Below are positions 9,408-17,649 of a stretch of DNA of 64,000 bases, piece after piece. The first letter of the stretch is position 1; every line of letters begins with the position of its first letter. The notes beneath the pieces are model-generated. The model made no database searches. It was given only the letters and a program-made list of their open reading frames with translations, and was not told the origin of the DNA. The DNA comes from Melioribacteraceae bacterium. Lineage in GTDB: Bacteria > Bacteroidota > Ignavibacteria > Ignavibacteriales > Melioribacteraceae. The translations under genes and the position numbers were made by a program. The DNA lies in NCBI GenBank assembly GCA_027030245.1, contig JALVFE010000030.1, positions 1 to 64,000 on the forward strand, written 5' to 3'.

Positions 9408-10580
9408 ATGAAAAAGATAATTTTGTTAGCAACGGTTTCAATATTTTTCTTCGCAAATCTAAATGTCAGCGAAGCTCACAGATTTCACCGGTACAATAGC
9501 GCAATAACATTCGATTATTTTTACGTATCACTTTCACCATACGGCGAATGGATTGAGATAGATTACGATGTTTATGCTTGGCATCCGTACGATGTCCCGT
9601 ACGATTGGCAACCTTATTCAATCGGGCGTTGGGCATGGACTGAATACGGATGGTATTGGGAATCATACGAGCCGTTTGGTTGGGCTACTTATCATTACGG
9701 CAGATGGTTCTACGACGATTATTACGGTTGGCTGTGGATACCCGGCTACAGATGGGCTCCGGCTTGGGTCGAATGGAGATACAACGATATTTATATCGGT
9801 TGGGCGCCGCTGTCTCCTTACGCCAGATTCGATTTTAATTTCGGTATAAGATTTTCGGTTAATTGGCGAACACCATACAGGCACTGGCATTTTGTAAGAT
9901 ATCGTAATTTTTGCCGGCCGAATATAAATATTTATATCGAAAACAATAATTACGGTATTTACCGGCGTACAAAGTATCGCACCAACTATTTCGCCGATAA
10001 CGGCAGAATAATTAACAGGGGAATCGATAGAAATTTCATCGAAAGAAGAGGGAATTTTAGAATTAGAGAAACCAAGCTCAGAAAAGTGGAATCTCTTAGG
10101 AGTTATAGAAAAAGGGAAATAAAAGGGACAAATGAAATCAGAGTGTTCAGACCGGCGGAAAGGGAAGTAAAATCCATAAGAAGAACGGGGAGAATAAAAA
10201 TAAGAAAAAGCGAGAGAAAAATAAATTTACGTACAAATAAGTTAGCTCTGCGCACTAAAAGCGAAAACAGAGCTGGAATTATTAAAAAACGTAAAAGGAA
10301 AAGCGACTTAAACTCCGGAACTTTTTCACTCCGGAAAAGAACCAAACGGAATTACAATGCGGGAGACTTAAGCAAATACGAACGGAAGGGAATGGTTAGA
10401 AAGAATAATGAGAAACGAATAAAAAACATTAGAAAATCTGTTCCTCGGAAAGTTAAAAAAAGAAATATTGTAAAGGAAAGAACAAGAAAAATTTCCGTTA
10501 ATCCTTCGAGGGTTTTACCTAAAGATAAAAGGGAAGTGAAAAAGAAAAAGACCGTTATTAAAAAACAAAACCTCCGTTAG
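9408..10580 (+). CDS. DUF6600-type secreted protein with strongly basic C-terminus
   Basis: The 390-residue product has a signal peptide (about 1-23). Residues ~40-165 are packed with Trp, Tyr and Pro in repeated 'YGWYWESYEPFGWATYHYGRW' style segments, as in DUF6600 proteins, whose function is not established. From about residue 205 to the end it becomes extremely rich in Lys and Arg, with few acidic residues, and looks disordered. Such a tail could bind nucleic acid, polyanionic polysaccharide or the cell surface; that is inference. The gene is monocistronic and converges on the M28 peptidase gene across a terminator-like hairpin. Confidence 0.72.
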   Translation: MKKIILLATVSIFFFANLNVSEAHRFHRYNSAITFDYFYVSLSPYGEWIEIDYDVYAWHPYDVPYDWQPYSIGRWAWTEYGWYWESYEPFGWATYHYGRWFYDDYYGWLWIPGYRWAPAWVEWRYNDIYIGWAPLSPYARFDFNFGIRFSVNWRTPYRHWHFVRYRNFCRPNINIYIENNNYGIYRRTKYRTNYFADNGRIINRGIDRNFIERRGNFRIRETKLRKVESLRSYRKREIKGTNEIRVFRPAEREVKSIRRTGRIKIRKSERKINLRTNKLALRTKSENRAGIIKKRKRKSDLNSGTFSLRKRTKRNYNAGDLSKYERKGMVRKNNEKRIKNIRKSVPRKVKKRNIVKERTRKISVNPSRVLPKDKREVKKKKTVIKKQNLR

Positions 10581-10602
10581 CTTGTTGTTGTTAATGCTAA
10601 CA

Positions 10603-10650
10603 CGATTGCCTTTGCAAATATACCTCCCGCCCGGAATGCAAGGGCAATCG
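10603..10650. terminator. Bidirectional terminator-like hairpin
   Basis: The 14-base arms CGATTGCCTTTGCA and TGCAAGGGCAATCG pair with one G-T wobble around a 20-base loop. The hairpin sits between the convergent DUF6600 and M28 genes. A short T-rich stretch (CTTTTATAT) follows on the plus strand. Confidence 0.55.
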
Positions 10651-10653
10651 CTT

Positions 10654-12036
10654 TTATATCCCTTCCTCTGAAATAAGATAAGTCAAAATAGTAATGGCAG
10701 CCGAACCTAATTCCAATTCACGTGGATGAACCTTATCGAAAGTATCGTGTGCCGAGTGGTGAAGATCAAAATATCTTTGCCCGTCCGGTACAAAACCGAT
10801 TAATGCTTTTGCGTTTTTTATTTTAGAAATGTCTGCGCCGGTTCCGCCGGGTTTAATCCAATCGATTAATGCTTTATTTAATAATGGAAGCCAGCTCCGG
10901 AGTGTATTCAATGTAAGGGAATCGGTTTTAACGGAGAAACCCCGGGGAGAAAACCCACCACGGTCAGATTCGATTGCTGCAATATGTTTTTCCCGAGATG
11001 TATCGGCTAGTGCCGCATAAGCTTTTGCTCCGCGCGAGCCGTTTTCTTCGTTCATAAAAAGTACACAGCGTACCGTCCGTTTGGGCCGGATGCCAAGCCG
11101 CTTAAAAAGGGATAGAACTTCCAGTGAATGAATAACTCCCGCACCGTCATCGTGAGCACCTTCTCCAACGTCCCAACTGTCAAGATGTCCGCCTACAACA
11201 ATAACTTCTTCGGGGTGTTCGGTCCCTTTGATTTCCCCGATTACATTGTACGAAGTACTTTCCGGAAGATTTTTGCAATCGAGTTTTAATCCGACCTTGA
11301 CCGATTTATCCAATTCGATAATATCGCTGAGAAAATCGGCATCTTGCAAACCGATTGCAACGGCGGGGATTTTTTTTAGCGAATCGGCATAAAGCATAAC
11401 TCCTGTATGGGGAACGTTATCGTATTTGGATGTTACCGACCGGACAATTACTCCTGCCGCACCGAATTTTGCGGCTTCTAATACTCCGTAAACCCTGTAT
11501 TTAACTGCTTTTCCGTATGCGCTGAATGTATTTATTGTTGTGTTATCGAAAGGAACATTGTAAAAAACTATTTTGTCACGAATTTTATCGCCCAAGTTTT
11601 TTAACTCATCAAAATTATGAACTTCTACGACTTCGGCAATTAGTTTATCACCGCCGGTTCCAATGCTTCCGCCAAGTGCGGTTACTTTAATTTCTTTATA
11701 AAGGTTCAGTTTATCACTGATTAATAAAGCCTTTTCTTCTTCTCCCCGTTCCCAATGAGGAACTTTACACGGTTGCAGCCAAACAGAATCCGCTCCCAAA
11801 TTCTCGAGTTTTGACTTTGCCCATTTTATTGCTTTTACGGAATTTTCGGAACCGCTTAAGCGCGGACCAATTTTACAAAGTTCGCCCAGCCATTTGTAAC
11901 CGGTCCATTCGCTTAAAGCCGTTTGTACTATTTTATCGGCAATATTATCATGAAGGCCGGTTCCGGTGATTTCTGTCTGTGCAAAGTATTGAGTTGCCAC
12001 TAAGAAAAATATTAAAAAGTAATTGAAAATTTTCAA
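10654..12036 (-). CDS. M28 family metallopeptidase (carboxypeptidase Q-like)
   Basis: This is a secreted zinc peptidase. I start it at the TTG at 12036: it is preceded by an AAGGAAC ribosome site and gives a clean signal peptide (KIFNYFLIFFLVATQYFAQ). An ATG 31 codons upstream would put non-signal sequence in front. The product is then ~460 residues. The M28 zinc ligands are visible: His and Asp in 'GGHLDSWDVGEGAHDDGAG', Glu in 'NEENG', Asp in 'ESDRGG' and His in 'HHSAHDTFD'. The PA-like insert before the catalytic core and the total length fit the plasma glutamate carboxypeptidase (CPQ) branch, which cleaves small peptides. Confidence 0.86.
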   Translation of the reverse strand: MKIFNYFLIFFLVATQYFAQTEITGTGLHDNIADKIVQTALSEWTGYKWLGELCKIGPRLSGSENSVKAIKWAKSKLENLGADSVWLQPCKVPHWERGEEEKALLISDKLNLYKEIKVTALGGSIGTGGDKLIAEVVEVHNFDELKNLGDKIRDKIVFYNVPFDNTTINTFSAYGKAVKYRVYGVLEAAKFGAAGVIVRSVTSKYDNVPHTGVMLYADSLKKIPAVAIGLQDADFLSDIIELDKSVKVGLKLDCKNLPESTSYNVIGEIKGTEHPEEVIVVGGHLDSWDVGEGAHDDGAGVIHSLEVLSLFKRLGIRPKRTVRCVLFMNEENGSRGAKAYAALADTSREKHIAAIESDRGGFSPRGFSVKTDSLTLNTLRSWLPLLNKALIDWIKPGGTGADISKIKNAKALIGFVPDGQRYFDLHHSAHDTFDKVHPRELELGSAAITILTYLISEEGI

Positions 12037-12269
12037 TTGAAGTTCCTTAATTATTTTATTGGTGAAAAATAGCAATATACATCGAGAAATAATAAATAAT
12101 GGTTCTAAATTTTTAGAAGGAGGAAACATAAAATTTTTAATTTATGAAATCGATGCTTAATCAGTAAAAAACGTTGCATGTATTCAATCTACAACCGTAT
12201 GGACGGTGATGGCAGTGAAGAATTGGAATTTGTCATTTGTCAATGGGAAATGTCATTCGTAACTTGAAA

Positions 12270-12460
12270 TTATTTACTTGTCATCCCGTCCGTCTCCGGC
12301 GGATCGTTTCGGGATCTAAAAGAATTCGTTATTACAATGAGATGCTGAAACAAGTTCAGCATGACAACAAAAAAACTTGTCATCCCGAATTTATTACGGG
12401 ATCTATAAAATAATAATAAGATGCTGAACCCCCGAAAGCATCCGGGACAGCATGACATTC
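12270..12460. repeat. Cluster of short palindromic repeats
   Basis: The gap 12130-12647 carries several copies of two motifs: 'CTTGTCATCCCGTCCGTCTCCGGCGGATCGTTTCGGGATCT'-type elements, and GATGCTGAA-ACAAG-TTCAGCATGACA hairpins. Flanking sequence is TTTGTCATTTGTCAATGG low complexity. I see no supportable gene between 12130 and 12647; a short open frame through the repeats is rejected. Confidence 0.6.
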
Positions 12461-12647
12461 TGATTATTGTATTTTGTTTATTTGGAGTTTTTCACATGCT
12501 TCTTTCCGTAAATTGTCATAAAAATCTAAATAAATTTGGGGTTTTGGTTAATATTTCAAGAAGTAATCTTATCTCGGTAATAGTAGAAATGAATACCTCT
12601 TCAAATTGTATGATTGATAAAAAAAATAATTTTAAGTAAATTAAAAT

Positions 12648-12890
12648 ATGCAAGGATATAAGTTCACTAATTACTTTTTGTTTGAAGTCTTGCGCAAAAG
12701 ACCTTATTTGAAAAAGGAATATTGTATTAGAGTTTTGAAAAATCCATTAAAAACCGAGAAGCAAGAAAATAACAGATACAGATTCTGGGGGAGGATCGAA
12801 GAGCTTGATAACAAATTTTTGCGCGTAATAACTTTAAGTGATAAAATTACAATACATAATGCTTTTCTCGATAGGAGATTTAAGTTATGA
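12648..12890 (+). CDS. Small protein partnered with DUF2283
   Basis: This 80-residue protein reads 'YFLFEVLRKRPYL...VLKNPLKTEKQENNRYRFWGRIEEL...LRVITLSDKITIHNAFLDRRFK'. I recognise it as a conserved small family usually found directly upstream of DUF2283 genes. It vaguely resembles DUF4258-type proteins. Its stop overlaps the start of the DUF2283 gene by four bases (ATGA), so the two are translationally coupled. A toxin-antitoxin-like role has been suspected for such pairs but is not shown here. The pair is an island in a repeat-rich gap. Confidence 0.65.
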   Translation: MQGYKFTNYFLFEVLRKRPYLKKEYCIRVLKNPLKTEKQENNRYRFWGRIEELDNKFLRVITLSDKITIHNAFLDRRFKL

Positions 12891-13105
12891 AAATAAATTA
12901 TTATGAAGAAACTGATTCATTGTACATCGATTTGTCGTCAAAAAACAGTGTGAAAAGCGAGGAAATAGCGGAAGGAATAGTGCTAGACTATGATTCAGAA
13001 GGTAATCTCGTGGGAATCGATATTGACAATGCGTCACAGAAAATTGATCTTAAAGAATTAGTTTTATCAAAAATTCCGTTTGAGATTCAAAAAATTTCCG
13101 CATAA
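12887..13105 (+). CDS. DUF2283 domain-containing protein
   Basis: The 72-residue protein matches the DUF2283 pattern: 'YYEETDSLYIDLSS...SEEIAEGIVLDYDSEGNLVGIDIDNAS'. Length is normal for the family. It overlaps the upstream small gene by ATGA. The function of the family is not established; it is often the second member of a two-gene module that may act as a toxin-antitoxin pair. Confidence 0.8.
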   Translation: MKINYYEETDSLYIDLSSKNSVKSEEIAEGIVLDYDSEGNLVGIDIDNASQKIDLKELVLSKIPFEIQKISA

Positions 13106-13269
13106 ATTAATTTAAAAATTTTTCTATAATCAAAATTTTACAAAGCTAAAATTCTTCCCTAAAATTGATTAGTTTGAGATTCATAATTTTTTATTTGTTG
13201 CCGCAAATTCGCAAATAAAAGAATTGGGATTTATCAATGGTCATTCGTCAATGGTCATTGGTTACTGGT

Positions 13270-13640
13270 CAACAGTCATTTGGAAATTGTGATTTGTTGC
13301 TCTCATTCCGTCAGCCTTCAACTGGATAGCAATTAACTTGTCATCCCATCCGCTTCGGTGGATTGTTTCGGGATCTAAAATGAATAAACAGATGCTGAAA
13401 CAAGTTCAGCATGACAAGCATTCGGGACAGCATGACAGTTTATAAGACTTGTCATCCCCTCCGCTTCGGCGGATCGTTTCGGGGGCTAAAATGAATAAAC
13501 AGATGCCGAACCAAGTTCGGCATGACAACAAAAAAACTTGTCATCCCGTCCGCCACGGCGGATTATTTCGGGATCTAAAAGAATTCGTTATTATAATGAG
13601 ATGCTGAAACAAGTTCAGCATGACAAGCATTCGGGACAGC
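13270..13640. repeat. Cluster of GTCATCCC and TTCAGCATGACA palindromic repeats
   Basis: This part of the gene-free gap 13106-13913 alternates two palindromic motifs at least four times. One is 'ACTTGTCATCCC(G/A)TCCGC...GGCGGAT.GTTTCGGGATCTAAAA'. The other is GATGCTGAAACAAGTTCAGC followed by ATGACA. Spacing between them is variable and no open frame is convincing. Lower-complexity GTCATTGGTCA tracts lie at 13240-13300 and 13800-13850. Confidence 0.65.
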
Positions 13641-13658
13641 ATGACAGTTTATAAGACT

Positions 13659-13797
13659 TGTCATTCCGTTCACCAACGGCGGATTGTTTGGGATCTGAAA
13701 AGAACTCTTTAGTCAAACCAACAAACTCCGTCAGCCGTGAAATATTTATAGAATACGTTTTCTAATTACAATATCAGAACTCCAGAGGAGTGAAACA
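13659..13797 (+). repeat. Composite palindromic element, copy D
   Basis: This is a full-length ~140-bp copy of the element at 195-333 and 5084-5219, more diverged. The CACCAACGGCGGATTGTTTGGGATCTGAAAAGAACTC start, the ATATTTATAGAATAC segment and the ACTCC-AGA-GGAGT hairpin ending in GAAACA are all recognisable. The middle CGCC/GGCG hairpin is degraded. Confidence 0.6.
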
Positions 13798-13913
13798 TGT
13801 GGTCATTGGGAATTGGTCAGTGGTCAACCGTCATTTGTCATTTGCTAATCAAGTTATCCCAAACATTTGATAAAAAAAGAACCAACCTGGTTTACAATTT
13901 TGTTATGGCGGGC

Positions 13914-13940
13914 AATAAAAAACCCGGATAAAAATCCGGG
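13914..13940 (-). terminator. Rho-independent terminator of rpmB
   Basis: Read on the minus strand, CCCGGAT and ATCCGGG form a 7-bp stem around TTTT, followed by TTTTTTATT. It lies 33 bp after the stop of the L28 gene. Confidence 0.85.
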
Positions 13941-13972
13941 CGAATAAAATAAAAAGGAGGCTAATCGAGATT

Positions 13973-14212
13973 TTATCTTGCTTTTATTTTTCCTTCTCTT
14001 ACCAACTTTGCCAATTCACCGGTACCGTTTTTTGCAAGCGTACGCAATGCTCTTGTGCTTAATTTTACCGTTACAAATCTATTCAATTCTTTTACCCAGA
14101 TTCTTTTCTTTTGCAAATTAGGCAAAAATCTTCTTTTCGTAACATTGTGTGCGTGTGAGATATTGCTTCCGCTAATCGGTCCTTTACCCGTAACTTCACA
14201 TTTTCTCGACAT
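13973..14212 (-). CDS. rpmB: 50S ribosomal protein L28
   Basis: The 79-residue protein begins MSRKCEVTGKGPISGSNISH and contains the L28 hallmarks 'SHAHNVTKRRFLPNLQ', 'LSTRALRTLAKNG' and a basic C-terminus. Length is standard. L28 is a late-assembling large-subunit protein. The gene is transcribed alone and ends in a clear terminator. There is no CxxC zinc pair, so this looks like the zinc-independent form. Confidence 0.95.
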   Translation of the reverse strand: MSRKCEVTGKGPISGSNISHAHNVTKRRFLPNLQKKRIWVKELNRFVTVKLSTRALRTLAKNGTGELAKLVREGKIKAR

Positions 14213-14279
14213 TCTAAATTTCTCCGGTTAATTTTTATTTGAACCCCAATTTTACAAAAAAAATATTTAAAATGACAAA

Positions 14280-14789
14280 TTAATTTTGAGTATCTCCTGC
14301 AGCATTTCTTTGAGACAATTCACGGTCGAGTAAAAATAAACCGCTGGGATCATTCCCGATCAATTTGAAACTTTCTACAATTTTAGTTACCGTATCTTCT
14401 TCTTCCACTTGTTCGTCTACAAACCAATTGAGAAACGTAGCGGTGGCATGATCTTTCTCGCTATAAGCTAAATCAACTAAAAAATTTATTCTTCCGGTAA
14501 TATGTTTCTCGTGTGCCAAAGCATCTTCAAATGCAGCTTTGGGAGATTTCCAAGAAAATTTTGGTTTTTTTATTGCTTCCAATTTTACTCTTCCACCGAC
14601 ACGTATTATGTAATCGAAAAATTTCATTGCATGGAGGTTTTCCTCTTCGGCTTGCATCCTCATCCATTGCGCCATTCCTTCTAAATTTTTATCTTCGAAG
14701 TAAGCGCACATCGACAAATAAAGATATGAAGAAAATAATTCTTCATTTAACTGTTTGTTTAATTCTGTTTCCATCTTTTGCGAAATCAT
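14280..14789 (-). CDS. Non-heme bacterial ferritin (FtnA-like)
   Basis: The 169-residue protein aligns by eye with bacterial ferritins. The ferroxidase-centre residues fall at the expected places: Glu17 in 'NEELFSSYLYL', and Glu50 and His53 in 'AEEENLHAMKF'; later acidic residues lie in 'ALAHEKHITGRI' and 'DEQVEEED'. It would form a 24-subunit shell that oxidises and stores iron in the cytoplasm. No haem-binding Met typical of bacterioferritin is evident. It lies upstream of rpmB on the same strand, 67 bp away, but they are probably separate units. Confidence 0.93.
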   Translation of the reverse strand: MISQKMETELNKQLNEELFSSYLYLSMCAYFEDKNLEGMAQWMRMQAEEENLHAMKFFDYIIRVGGRVKLEAIKKPKFSWKSPKAAFEDALAHEKHITGRINFLVDLAYSEKDHATATFLNWFVDEQVEEEDTVTKIVESFKLIGNDPSGLFLLDRELSQRNAAGDTQN

Positions 14790-14920
14790 ACGACCTCCAT
14801 TATTTTATTATTGCGTTTTCATAAAATATTCATTATCGGTTTTTTATCCAAATAAAACAAAGATTAATTTTTATATTGAGTGTTCGATTATAATGTTTTT
14901 AACATATTCCCGGAAATAAC

Positions 14921-17398
14921 ATGCATTTTAAAACCCTTTTCATGATTAATTTTTTACTTTTTTCCGTTTTGCTTTCTGCACAAGAATTCCACAGCATTCA
15001 TAAAGAACATTGGGAAAAGTTTGGGAAAGACTTAAAGATTGTTAATAAGACAAATTTTCAAACGGAACCGATAATTCCCTTGAATCAAGAAAAAGCGAAC
15101 TCATTAACAAAAACCGTTTTCGGTTATCTGCCGGATTGGGAATATCTAAACGGGGCACACAATAATTTAAGGTACGATCTGCTCACTCACATTGCCGCAT
15201 TCGATTTTTCCGTTTCGGCTAACGGAACCATAAGTAATCCGGCAAACTGGCCGTGGACGGATGTGATAAATACCGCCCACTCTAACGGCGTGAAAATAAT
15301 TATGGTGGCGGTCAATTTTGATAGAGATGAGATACGGGGGTTGCTTACAAACGAATCGTACAAACAAAATTTTATCAATAACGTTAAAGCAAAAATCTCG
15401 ACTTATAATTTGGACGGTGTAAACGTTGATTTCGAAGGACTTTATCAAGATGACCGTGGTTCCCGAATAAATAATTTCATGAAAGCGTTAACCGATTCGG
15501 TTCATGTGGCATTCCCCGGTAAAGAAGTTTCGTTTGCGGGTCCGGCTGTAAATTGGGGAAACTATTGGGATTTGAACGGTCTCGCTAACAGTCTTGATTA
15601 TATTTTTATCATGGCATATGATTTTTTCGGGAGTTGGAGCTCTACTGCTGGACCTACATCTCCGTTAACCGGTGGAAATTATAATGTTACGAATACTGTT
15701 GTTTCGCAATATTCTTCTGTGCGACAAAATCACCCTGAAAAATTGGTTTTGGGTGTTCCTTATTTCGGTGCGCATTATAAAACGTCGGGATCTGCGGAAG
15801 GTTCTTCCGTAACGGATTTTGTCGAAAGTCCACGTTACCGTTCGTATATTCAAACCGCCGGAACGTACGGTGAGATTTGGTCGAATACGTACAATACTCC
15901 TTGGACACGATGGAATGACGGTGCGTGGCATCAGTTGTGGTACGATAACGATTCGAGTTTGGGATTGAAATACGATCTGGCTGTTGCATACGATCTGAAA
16001 GGCGTTGGAATGTGGGCATTAAATTACGACGGCAGCAGACAAGAGCTGTGGAATTTAATAGACCTGTATTTTGGCAGCGGTGCACTTCCGCCGCCCGAAA
16101 CTCCCGATAATTTCCGGATTTTGGTGGAAAATTCTTCCGAGTTGAGATTACAATATTCGCCGTCTCAAAGCGCTGCGGGATACAAAGTTTATATGAGCAA
16201 AGACGGCGTAAACTTTGGAGATCCGGTTTATGTTACCGGTACGGATATTTATGTGGAAGGTTTAAGCAGCGATTCCGTTTACTATTTCCGCGTTGAAGCA
16301 TATAACGCAAGCGGTGAATCGGCGCCTACTGAAGTGCTCGGCGCTATTCCGTCAAGTTCCCAGCCGGAAATTTTAATTGTTAACGGATTCGATAGAAACG
16401 CCGGAACCCCGAATAATACCCGGAATTATATAAACAAATATGGCATTCCGTTGTTAACAAAGGGCTATGCTTTTGCATCCGCTTCGAACGACGCTGTCTT
16501 CCGTGGAAAAATTTCTTTGAATGATTACCAAACAGTAATTTGGATATTGGGTGATGAAAGCACGGCGGATGAAACATTTAATTCCCTTGAGCAGGACAGC
16601 GTTAAAAATTATCTTAAAAATGGGGGAAACCTTTTCGTGAGCGGTGCGGAAATCGGTTGGGATTTGGTGGCAAAAGGCGGATCGAACGATAAAAACTTTT
16701 ACCACCAGTATTTGAAAGCCGAATATATTAACGATGCTCCAAATGGGCAAAAAGCAACTTATTATTCTTTCGAACCGGTCGGCAATACTATGTTTTCCGG
16801 TCTTCAGCAAATGACTTTCGATAACGGAACACACGGAACTTTCGATGTCGATTGGCCGGACGCAATAGAAGCGATTAACGGAGCGGAAAATATTTTCAAA
16901 TATGTAAATGTTTCTACGGCTAACGGTTATGCCGGTATTGCTTTTACCGGAACTTTCCCGGGCGGTAATGCACCCGGAAAATTAATTTATTTGGCCGTGC
17001 CGTTTGAGACAATTTATCCGGAAAACTCCAGAATTGATTTGATGGATAAAATAATTGATTACTTTGCACAACCGGTATCGGTAAACAACGGTTCACAGAA
17101 AATTAAAAACGGGTTTGTGCTTTACCAGAATTATCCAAACCCGTTTAATCCTTCGACCGTTATTAGCTTTTATGCGCCTTCGGAGGGAACGGCATCAGTG
17201 CGGATATTTAACACCTTGGGCGAATCTGTTTGGTTATATAACTCTGAAGTTTCACAAGGAATAAATAAAATTATTTGGAACGGTATCAATAATTACAGTG
17301 AAAAAGTCGTTTCGGGAACTTACATTTACACAGTGGTTTTCAAAAATGTAACGGGTAAGGTTTTTCAAAAATCGGGTAAAATGATTTTAATGAAATAG
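14921..17398 (+). CDS. Secreted GH18 family glycoside hydrolase with T9SS sorting domain
   Basis: This 825-residue protein has a signal peptide (1-20). A GH18 TIM-barrel (about 60-380) carries the family signature 'LDGVNVDFEGL', with Asp170 and the catalytic acid Glu172. A fibronectin type III domain follows (about 385-475), then a Rossmann-like region (about 485-700, 'EILIVNGFDRNAG...GGNLFVSGAEIGWDL') resembling a glutamine-amidotransferase fold. A T9SS type A sorting domain ends it ('[16 protein letters not shown]'). GH18 enzymes cut chitin or N-acetylglucosamine-containing glycans; in this neighbourhood peptidoglycan is also plausible. It heads a tightly spaced cluster of five genes. Confidence 0.87.
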   Translation: MHFKTLFMINFLLFSVLLSAQEFHSIHKEHWEKFGKDLKIVNKTNFQTEPIIPLNQEKANSLTKTVFGYLPDWEYLNGAHNNLRYDLLTHIAAFDFSVSANGTISNPANWPWTDVINTAHSNGVKIIMVAVNFDRDEIRGLLTNESYKQNFINNVKAKISTYNLDGVNVDFEGLYQDDRGSRINNFMKALTDSVHVAFPGKEVSFAGPAVNWGNYWDLNGLANSLDYIFIMAYDFFGSWSSTAGPTSPLTGGNYNVTNTVVSQYSSVRQNHPEKLVLGVPYFGAHYKTSGSAEGSSVTDFVESPRYRSYIQTAGTYGEIWSNTYNTPWTRWNDGAWHQLWYDNDSSLGLKYDLAVAYDLKGVGMWALNYDGSRQELWNLIDLYFGSGALPPPETPDNFRILVENSSELRLQYSPSQSAAGYKVYMSKDGVNFGDPVYVTGTDIYVEGLSSDSVYYFRVEAYNASGESAPTEVLGAIPSSSQPEILIVNGFDRNAGTPNNTRNYINKYGIPLLTKGYAFASASNDAVFRGKISLNDYQTVIWILGDESTADETFNSLEQDSVKNYLKNGGNLFVSGAEIGWDLVAKGGSNDKNFYHQYLKAEYINDAPNGQKATYYSFEPVGNTMFSGLQQMTFDNGTHGTFDVDWPDAIEAINGAENIFKYVNVSTANGYAGIAFTGTFPGGNAPGKLIYLAVPFETIYPENSRIDLMDKIIDYFAQPVSVNNGSQKIKNGFVLYQNYPNPFNPSTVISFYAPSEGTASVRIFNTLGESVWLYNSEVSQGINKIIWNGINNYSEKVVSGTYIYTVVFKNVTGKVFQKSGKMILMK

Positions 17399-17407
17399 GG
17401 TTTTTAA

Positions 17408-17641
17408 ATGAAAAAAATTTTAATGATAGCAATACTTTTGTCGGTTCTTTCCTTTGTTGGATGCTCGGGGAAAGAAAATTCGAAACAAGCCGGGGAAGGT
17501 AATACGCATCAAAAAACGGAGATGGAAAAAGAACCGGAAGGTTTTAAATCCATTCACCAACGGGATTACGAAAAGTATAATAAAGATACTGTTAAAGTAA
17601 AACAACAAAAGAAAAAGAAAGAAACAATAAGATTTAATTAA
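17408..17641 (+). CDS. Small lipoprotein, hypothetical
   Basis: The 77-residue product has a lipobox (LSFVGC, Cys near residue 19), then a short, highly charged region rich in Lys and Glu that ends in KKKKETIRFN. No domain is recognised. It starts 9 bp after the GH18 gene and stops 8 bp before the next lipoprotein gene, so it belongs to the same operon. The position, the signal and the ordinary codon use support a real gene. Confidence 0.68.
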   Translation: MKKILMIAILLSVLSFVGCSGKENSKQAGEGNTHQKTEMEKEPEGFKSIHQRDYEKYNKDTVKVKQQKKKKETIRFN

Positions 17642-17649
17642 GTATTACA

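Noticed and set aside
12421-12639. 72-residue open frame before the DUF2283 pair
   Set aside because: Its start lies within a GATGCTGAA palindrome, with no ribosome site and no recognisable protein features.
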